From: an uncultured Bacteroidales bacterium
GTDB taxonomy: Bacteria; Bacteroidota; Bacteroidia; Bacteroidales; UBA932
DNA length: 6,449 nucleotides
Assembly: GCA_946187365.1 (NCBI GenBank)
Contig: CAMHRD010000066.1
Location: forward strand, 1 to 6,449
Direction: 5' to 3'
Shown here in pieces: positions 6,409-6,449 of the stretch. Position 1 is the first letter of the stretch, and each line of letters opens with the position of its first letter. Below the pieces are notes generated by a model, which saw only the letters and a list, made by a program, of their open reading frames with translations, had not been told where the DNA came from and did not search any database. The translations under genes and the position numbers were made by a program.

Positions 6409-6449
6409 GGTCGGTTCGTCTAACGGTTAGGACACAAGATTTTCATTCT
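6409..6449 (+). tRNA. tRNA-Glu (anticodon UUC), 3' end outside window
   Basis: The bases fit the 5' half of a tRNA-Glu: acceptor strand GGTCGGT (6409-6415), TC at positions 8-9, D-stem GTCT and AGGAC around the AACGGTT loop, and anticodon-stem strand CAAGA (6435-6439). The loop TTTTCAT (6440-6446) carries anticodon TTC at 6442-6444. The TCT at the window edge begins the pairing strand. The D-arm sequence GTCTAACGGTTAGGAC is characteristic of bacterial tRNA-Glu. The variable loop, T-arm and 3' acceptor strand lie beyond the window. Confidence 0.93.

Overview
The window looks like ordinary chromosomal sequence from a member of the Bacteroidota, most likely the order Bacteroidales. Three things suggest this. 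Copies of the Bacteroidetes-type -7 promoter element (TAnnTTTG) lie upstream of three transcription units. There is a DUF4837 lipoprotein, a family I know only from this phylum, directly after rseP. There is also a small membrane protein whose LPGYP-type anchor resembles the N-terminus of Bacteroidetes M23 peptidases. Base composition is moderate, and I see no insertion sequence, CRISPR array, integrase, toxin-antitoxin pair or phage gene.

Layout, left to right. Positions 1-540 (+) hold the C-terminal part of an alpha/beta-hydrolase esterase that starts before the window. Positions 530-2386 (-) are a tightly packed three-gene unit transcribed leftward: ruvX (16S rRNA maturation, RNase H fold), def (peptide deformylase), and a membrane-anchored calcineurin-like phosphoesterase. 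The last of these converges on the esterase and overlaps its 3' end by 11 bp. Only 24 bp separate ruvX from a divergent rightward unit: a 119-residue membrane protein, dxr (second step of the MEP isoprenoid pathway) and rseP (site-2 intramembrane protease). A DUF4837 lipoprotein follows behind its own candidate promoter, and a tRNA-Glu(UUC) gene is cut by the right edge.

Most of the content is core housekeeping: translation and ribosome maturation (ruvX, def, tRNA-Glu), isoprenoid precursor synthesis (dxr) and envelope proteolysis or stress signalling (rseP, perhaps with the DUF4837 lipoprotein). I do not find a convincing new defence, mobile or biosynthetic system. The points most worth a second look are small: the apparently peptidase-less M23-type anchor protein in front of dxr, a nearly leaderless ruvX promoter, a five-codon upstream ORF overlapping the lipoprotein start, and a surface-export-like motif after the lipoprotein cysteine.
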